Shown: positions 13,993 to 17,654 of the stretch, one piece after another
Layout of the letters: each line of letters starts with the position of its first letter
Position numbering within the stretch: the first letter of the stretch is position 1
Assembly: GCA_963579135.1 (NCBI GenBank)
Contig: CAUZFB010000048.1
Location: 1-17,654 of the forward strand
Source: CALGTL01 sp963579135
GTDB lineage: Bacteria > Chloroflexota > Dehalococcoidia > Lucifugimonadales > Australimonadaceae
Direction of reading: 5' to 3'
Length of the DNA stretch: 17,654 nucleotides
Position numbers and translations under genes: made by a program
Notes under the pieces: generated by a model
The model's input: only the letters and a program-made list of their open reading frames with translations
What the model was told of the DNA's origin: nothing
Database searches by the model: none

Positions 13993-14154
13993 TCAGGCAA
14001 CGTCTTGCTGCTCGACGACCTGACGCGCTACCGGCGCCGCATCCGGGATATCAGCCCTATGCCCACACTGGATGCAAGACACGTAACTGCCGTAGATGTC
14101 GGCCGACTCGCGAAGGTCGCCGCAGCAGCATGAGCACGCCTTGCACATCATCAT
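13993..14154 (-). CDS. Small Cys-cluster zinc-ribbon protein
   Basis: This is a small minus-strand protein of 53 residues from the chosen ATG (14152-14154). The frame extends to GTG at 14184, adding MMRSDRKETT, but the ATG triplet run at 14146-14154 is the likely start zone, with AGAGA just upstream. It contains CKACSCCCGDL, then IYGSYVSCIQCGH. The spacing of the paired cysteines (C7/C10 and the CIQC pair) fits a zinc ribbon of the CxxCGGDL...YGxYxxCxQCG kind, while the additional cysteines of the CSCCC run are unusual. No membrane span is present. It is possibly a transcription- or metal-related small protein; no function can be assigned. It is divergent from hspR across a 268-base AT-richer region. 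Confidence 0.6.
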   Translation of the reverse strand: MMMCKACSCCCGDLRESADIYGSYVSCIQCGHRADIPDAAPVARQVVEQQDVA

Positions 14155-14330
14155 CGTTGTCTCTTTTCTATCCGATCTCATCACTCTGCTATAAGTCCGC
14201 GGTGAGCGTTGCTTCGCCGCTTCGTTACATTAGATGACGTAGAACTGATCATGGTGCCAGGATTTCGTTCGACATTTGTTCATAAATCTTAACGAAATCA
14301 CGCTTCACTCAGCAAATATCATATCAGAGC
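14155..14330. promoter_or_regulatory. AT-richer intergenic with long-spaced inverted repeat
   Basis: This region separates the zinc-ribbon gene from hspR and is visibly more AT-rich than its surroundings. It holds a perfect 9-bp inverted repeat, GATTTCGTT (14261-14269) and AACGAAATC (14291-14299), with centres 30 bp apart, about three helical turns. That spacing would suit a dimeric regulator bound on one face of DNA, or a hairpin. No RNA gene is recognisable. Confidence 0.45.
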
Positions 14331-14333
14331 AAA

Positions 14334-14363
14334 TGATACTCTTCGTATCAACTGTGTTATGAT
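14334..14363 (+). promoter_or_regulatory. hspR operon promoter with palindromic operator candidate
   Basis: TATGAT (14358-14363) is a good -10 about 60 bases before hspR. The palindrome TGATAC-N5-GTATCA (14334-14350) covers the -35 region 17 bp upstream, where a bound repressor would block RNA polymerase. It is unlike the HAIR consensus (CTTGAGT-N7-ACTCAAG) bound by actinobacterial HspR, and no CIRCE element is seen. Assignment to HspR is inferred from position. Confidence 0.5.
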
Positions 14364-14422
14364 TAAGCGGTACGGCGTTCCGCAAGAAACGTCTCCTGAA
14401 TCGGCCCAGGGGATTCAACCCG

Positions 14423-14899
14423 ATGCAAGAAAACAGACGACGAGTTCAAGTCCGCCATACACGCGGGGTATTCGAAGACATGCTCTTTGGTCAGATGGCC
14501 GGGGCTAGTCCCCCTCCCGCTCGTCGACAAGAGCAGGAAGCGCAGCAACCGGCCGAAGGCCTCTACATCATCAGTGTCGCTGCCCGCATCCTTTCTATGC
14601 ACCCCCAGACACTGCGCAAGTACGAACGCGTGGGCCTCGTTCGGCCATCCCGAACTGTCGGCATGCTCCGCCTCTACTCAGAGGAGGACATCACCAAGCT
14701 CCGCGTGATAAAAAGGCTTGTAGATGAACTTCGGCTGAACTTGGCTGGCGTCGAGATGGCCATCGCCGTATTCGACCGTCTATCCGCCGCCCGAGACCAG
14801 ATGAACCAAGATCAAGCCAACCGAAGAGCCACCGCCCAGGCGTTCGATCGCATGTTCGATCAGATTATGGAGCTCTTCGCCGGACCCCAACGACAGTAG
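14423..14899 (+). CDS. hspR: MerR-family heat-shock repressor HspR
   Basis: HspR represses chaperone operons, with DnaK acting as co-repressor in Streptomyces. In this 158-aa protein the MerR-type helix-turn-helix runs through YIISVAARILSMHPQTLRKYERVGLVRPSR (split across about 48-77), followed by the wing MLRLYSEEDITKLRVI and ELRLNLAGVEMAI, all diagnostic of HspR. The C-terminal 40 residues form a Gln/Arg-rich helix. About 46 residues precede the DNA-binding domain, longer than usual; AGGGGA at 14408-14413 supports ATG 14423, but an internal ATG at residue 20 or 25 is possible. It is first in the operon, before grpE and dnaK, whereas actinobacteria place hspR last (dnaK-grpE-dnaJ-hspR). This suggests autoregulation of the whole set. 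Confidence 0.93.
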   Translation: MQENRRRVQVRHTRGVFEDMLFGQMAGASPPPARRQEQEAQQPAEGLYIISVAARILSMHPQTLRKYERVGLVRPSRTVGMLRLYSEEDITKLRVIKRLVDELRLNLAGVEMAIAVFDRLSAARDQMNQDQANRRATAQAFDRMFDQIMELFAGPQRQ

Positions 14900-14941
14900 A
14901 CAACCAGGCCCAGCGATCACACCACAGAGGACACTTGCTCG

Positions 14942-15493
14942 ATGACGACCCAAGAACCAGAAATCTCATCCGAGATCCCGGACGAGGCTCCAGACAAGAC
15001 CGAAGAGCCGACCGATCCAATGACTGCCTTGGAGCAGGAGCGAGACCAGCTCAAAGCGATCGCCCAACGCACGCAAGCCGATTTTCTCAACTACAAGCGG
15101 CGCACCGACCAGGAACGTGGAATGCTAGTGCGCAACGCTTCGAGCCATGTACTCAGCCGTCTGATCCCGATCCAGGACGACCTCGAACGTGCCGTCGGAG
15201 CGCTGCCCGAAAATGCCCCCGACTCCTGGAAAGATGGCATCAAGATGGTTCTCCAGAACCTCCAGGCCATCGGAGAAGCCGAAGGCCTGACCAAGTATGA
15301 ACCGACTCCCGGAGACATTTTCAATCCCGCCGAACAAGAGGCTCTCTACTACCAGCCGACGACTGATCAATTCCCCGGTGCGGTGCTCTCGGTGATCAGC
15401 CCCGGGTACCGCACCGCAGACCGTGTGCTCCGGCCCGCCCAGGTGGTGGTGGCGAAAGCACCCGAAGATAACGCTGAGACCAGCGGCAACTGA
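14942..15493 (+). CDS. grpE: Nucleotide exchange factor GrpE
   Basis: GrpE releases ADP from DnaK and acts as a thermosensor. The 183-aa protein has an acidic, disordered N-terminus (rich in Glu/Pro to about residue 28) and a long coiled-coil helix with RTQADFLNYKRR (43-54). The helical bundle and the C-terminal beta domain follow, with the family motif PGDIFNPAEQEAL and GYRTADRVLRPAQVVVAK, which contacts the DnaK nucleotide-binding domain. The motif usually reads FDPxxHEA; here it is FNPAEQEA, with Gln in place of the common His. AGAGG at 14926-14930 precedes the ATG by 11 bases. It lies 42 bases after hspR and 48 before dnaK on the same strand, with no terminator or promoter visible between, so all three probably share one transcript. 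Confidence 0.95.
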   Translation: MTTQEPEISSEIPDEAPDKTEEPTDPMTALEQERDQLKAIAQRTQADFLNYKRRTDQERGMLVRNASSHVLSRLIPIQDDLERAVGALPENAPDSWKDGIKMVLQNLQAIGEAEGLTKYEPTPGDIFNPAEQEALYYQPTTDQFPGAVLSVISPGYRTADRVLRPAQVVVAKAPEDNAETSGN

Positions 15494-15541
15494 ATCAATG
15501 ACAATGTCCGTCCTTCCTGAAGGTAGGGCGAGGAGGCTCGT

Positions 15542-17473
15542 ATGGCGAAAGTGATTGGGATAGACCTAGGTACCACCAACTCGGCGGTGGCTGTAATGGA
15601 GGCGGGCGAACCGTCCATCCTTGAAAACTCAGAAGGAGGGCGTACGACCCCGTCTGTCGTTGCCCTCAACCCCAAATCGGGGGAGCGATACGTCGGCATG
15701 GTTGCCAAGCGACAGGCAGTGACCAACCCTGAAAACACCGTGTACTCAGTGAAGCGATTCATCGGCCGCAAGTTCGCCGAGGTCCAGCATGAGATCGAGA
15801 CCATCGGGTACGAGATCAAGGCCAGCGCCGCAGGCGACGCGGTCGTCCGCATGGGCGACCGCGACTACACGCCACCGGAAGTCGCGGCAATGGTGCTGCA
15901 GAAACTCAAATCTGACGCCGAGATCAAGCTGGGTGAGACGATCACCCAGGCAGTCATCACCGTTCCTGCGTACTTCAACGACAGCCAACGTCAGGCCACC
16001 AAGGACGCGGGACAGATCGCAGGCCTCGAGGTGCTTCGCATCATCAACGAGCCCACTGCGGCTTCGCTCGCCTATGGCCTCGACAAGAACGAGGACGAGC
16101 TCATCGCTGTATTCGATCTAGGTGGGGGGACATTCGACGTCTCCATCCTCCATATTGGTGACGGCGTGTTCGAGGTCAAATCCACCAACGGAGACACTCA
16201 GCTCGGGGGTGACGACTTCGACCAACGGATTATCGAGTGGATGGCCGACGAGTTCAAGAAGGATCAAGGCATCGATTTGAAGCAGGACCGCATGGCGCTC
16301 CAGCGCCTAAAGGAGGCTGCCGAGCGTGCCAAGATCGAGCTCTCCACAGTTGCCCAGACTGAGATCAACCTCCCGTTCGTGACCGCCGACGCGTCCGGCC
16401 CCAAACACATGGCCATGAGCCTAACCCGCGCGAAGTTGGAGCAGCTCACTGCGGACCTCATCGAGCGCACCGCGAACCCATGCCGCCAGGCGATCAAGGA
16501 CGCGGGCATCACGCAAGCGGATATCGGCCAAATCGTCATGGTCGGCGGCATGACGCGCATGCCTGCAGTTGCCGACAAGGTCAAAGAGCTATTCGGCAAG
16601 GAGCCACACAAGGGAGTGAACCCCGACGAGGTGGTAGCCGTTGGAGCAGCCATCCAGGCCGGAGTGCTCCAGGGTGAGGTCACCGACATCCTCCTGTTAG
16701 ATGTCACTCCGTTGTCTCTTGGGATCGAAACCCTCGGCAGCGTCGCAACACCCCTCATCAAGCGAAACACCACGATCCCCACATCGCACACCGAAACGTT
16801 CACGACGGCTGCAGACAACCAGACGAGCGTTGAAATTCACGTGATTCAGGGTGAACGAGGTATGGCCAACGAGAACAAGTCAATCGGGCGATTCAACCTG
16901 GATGGCCTGGCGCCGTCTCCCCGTGGCGTGCCCCAGATCGATGTCGAGTTCGACATCGACGCCAACGGGATCTTGAGCGTGTCGGCCAAGGATAAGGCAA
17001 CCAACAAGGAACAACGCATCACCATCACGGCGTCCTCTGGTCTGTCCAACGACGAGGTCGAGCTTCTCATCAAGGAGGCCGAGGCTCACGCCGACGAGGA
17101 CGCGAAGCGCCGCGAGCTTGTCGAGGCGCGCAACGGGGCTGACAACGCCGCCTACCAGGCGGACAAGTCCTTGGCAGAGCACGGTGACAAGATCACCCCG
17201 GACCTCAAACAAGAGATTACAGACCAAATCGCCAGTGTTCGCGCGCTACTGGCCCAGGAGCCACCGAATGATGACGCTGCTGCTATGCGGGCAGCGGTCG
17301 AGTCACTCACGGCGACGCTCACCCAAATCGGCCAGCAGGTCTACGAACAGCAACAGGCCGAGGCGAATGCTGACGCGCCGCCCACGGATGGGGAAGCGGG
17401 CGAAGCGACACCCGACGGCAGCAGCGGCGACGAAGGTGACGACACGGTCGAGGGCGAATACCGCGAAGTCTAG
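15542..17473 (+). CDS. dnaK: Hsp70 chaperone DnaK
   Basis: DnaK is the ATP-driven cytoplasmic Hsp70 chaperone and, in HspR systems, the co-repressor that senses free chaperone capacity. The 643-aa length is typical. The nucleotide-binding domain begins with GIDLGTTNS (6-14), with NEPTAASLAYGLDK, DLGGGTFDVSIL and VGGMTRMPAV further on. The interdomain linker is DILLLDVTPLSLGIE, followed by the substrate-binding beta sandwich and helical lid. The acidic, Gly/Ala-rich tail ends EGEYREV, close to the usual DnaK ending. AGGAGG at 15531-15536 precedes the ATG by five bases. No dnaJ follows; a hairpin terminator comes 45 bases after the stop, so the J-protein partner is encoded elsewhere. Confidence 0.98.
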   Translation: MAKVIGIDLGTTNSAVAVMEAGEPSILENSEGGRTTPSVVALNPKSGERYVGMVAKRQAVTNPENTVYSVKRFIGRKFAEVQHEIETIGYEIKASAAGDAVVRMGDRDYTPPEVAAMVLQKLKSDAEIKLGETITQAVITVPAYFNDSQRQATKDAGQIAGLEVLRIINEPTAASLAYGLDKNEDELIAVFDLGGGTFDVSILHIGDGVFEVKSTNGDTQLGGDDFDQRIIEWMADEFKKDQGIDLKQDRMALQRLKEAAERAKIELSTVAQTEINLPFVTADASGPKHMAMSLTRAKLEQLTADLIERTANPCRQAIKDAGITQADIGQIVMVGGMTRMPAVADKVKELFGKEPHKGVNPDEVVAVGAAIQAGVLQGEVTDILLLDVTPLSLGIETLGSVATPLIKRNTTIPTSHTETFTTAADNQTSVEIHVIQGERGMANENKSIGRFNLDGLAPSPRGVPQIDVEFDIDANGILSVSAKDKATNKEQRITITASSGLSNDEVELLIKEAEAHADEDAKRRELVEARNGADNAAYQADKSLAEHGDKITPDLKQEITDQIASVRALLAQEPPNDDAAAMRAAVESLTATLTQIGQQVYEQQQAEANADAPPTDGEAGEATPDGSSGDEGDDTVEGEYREV

Positions 17474-17518
17474 GATGGCCGATTTACGCCGCCGACGCGA
17501 CGCCGAATGATGATAGAG

Positions 17519-17552
17519 AAAGGGCCGTGTGGGATTTCCCATCCGGCCCTTT
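17519..17552. terminator. Hairpin terminator after dnaK
   Basis: AAAGGGCCG (17519-17527) pairs perfectly with CGGCCCTTT (17544-17552); after one mismatch the stem continues through GTGGG/CCCAT to an ATTT loop. It lies between dnaK and a gene entering from the right on the opposite strand, and its A/T-flanked stem could serve both directions. Confidence 0.75.
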
Positions 17553-17583
17553 GCTTGCGCATAACGGGCCTCCCGCCGGTTGG

Positions 17584-17654
17584 CTAGGGGCCCGTCCGCC
17601 CGTAGTCGTCTTCGACGCGGACAACGTCATCCAGCTCAGGCGTGCCCACCTCAA
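17584..17654 (-). CDS. C-terminal end of an unidentified minus-strand gene (truncated by window edge)
   Basis: On the minus strand an open frame enters from the window edge and ends at TAG (complement of 17584-17586). It encodes EVGTPELDDVV and then RVEDDYGRTGP. The composition is protein-like and the stop lies just past the dnaK terminator, as expected for a convergent gene. The ending R....YGRTG loosely recalls the C-terminal motif of dUTPases (RGxGGFGxTG), but the match is too weak to name the product. Only 23 codons are visible. Confidence 0.4.
   Translation of the reverse strand, partial: EVGTPELDDVVRVEDDYGRTGP

Noticed and set aside
14220..14420. HAIR or CIRCE heat-shock operator upstream of hspR
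   Set aside because: Looked for CTTGAGT-N7-ACTCAAG and TTAGCACTC-N9-GAGTGCTAA; neither is present in recognisable form.
15512..15523. Small palindrome CCTTC-CT-GAAGG between grpE and dnaK
   Set aside because: Only 5-bp arms with a 2-nt loop; too weak to be a terminator and consistent with chance.

Overview
The window is a high-GC bacterial chromosome segment, most likely from Chloroflexota (Dehalococcoidia, possibly SAR202-like). This assignment is inference. It rests on a chaperone operon led by its own hspR repressor (hspR-grpE-dnaK), a 2-oxoacid:ferredoxin oxidoreductase, an orphan molybdenum hydroxylase subunit, bicupin paralogs and a cytochrome c maturation (Ccm) System I cluster whose CcmE carries Cys instead of His. 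No rRNA, tRNA, CRISPR array or transposase was seen.

Layout. 1-1805: alpha (5' truncated) and beta subunits of a 2-oxoacid:ferredoxin oxidoreductase, closed by a strong 20-bp hairpin. 1870-2191: dispersed-repeat sequence, then a decayed O-methyltransferase tail with an internal stop. 2255-5253: a xanthine-dehydrogenase-type molybdopterin subunit and a TrmH/SpoU RNA methyltransferase, closely spaced on the plus strand. 5396-6016 (minus): a small sulfite-oxidase-like molybdoenzyme, divergent from the ccm genes. 6091-8502: ccmA, ccmB, ccmC and ccmD, overlapping or nearly so. 8639-12823: three tandem bicupin paralogs, each with its own promoter-like region. The first and second are separated by a graveyard holding an alpha/beta-hydrolase tail and a probable DUF2892 remnant. 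12960-13478: ccmE, apparently leaderless. 13479-13940: a DUF309 reading frame that continues ccmE in frame directly after its stop and has no ATG, GTG or TTG start. 13993-14154 (minus): a small Cys-cluster zinc-ribbon protein. 14423-17473: hspR, grpE and dnaK behind a palindrome-rich control region, ended by a hairpin terminator. At the right edge a minus-strand gene runs in from outside.

How the genes work together. CcmA/B/C/D load heme onto CcmE for covalent attachment to c-type cytochromes. The CXXXY heme-binding motif of this CcmE points to the System I* variant. ccmE is separated from ccmABCD by about 4.5 kb of cupin genes and debris, and a dispersed repeat sits exactly at the ccmD end. 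That looks like an insertion or rearrangement breakpoint. HspR probably represses its own operon with DnaK as co-repressor, through an operator unlike the actinobacterial HAIR element.

The most noteworthy points are the Cys-type CcmE, the startless DUF309 frame behind it, and the triplicated bicupins with near-identical gene starts and altered metal-site residues in the middle copy. I found no convincing wholly new multi-gene system. The cupin island inside the ccm locus is the closest candidate.
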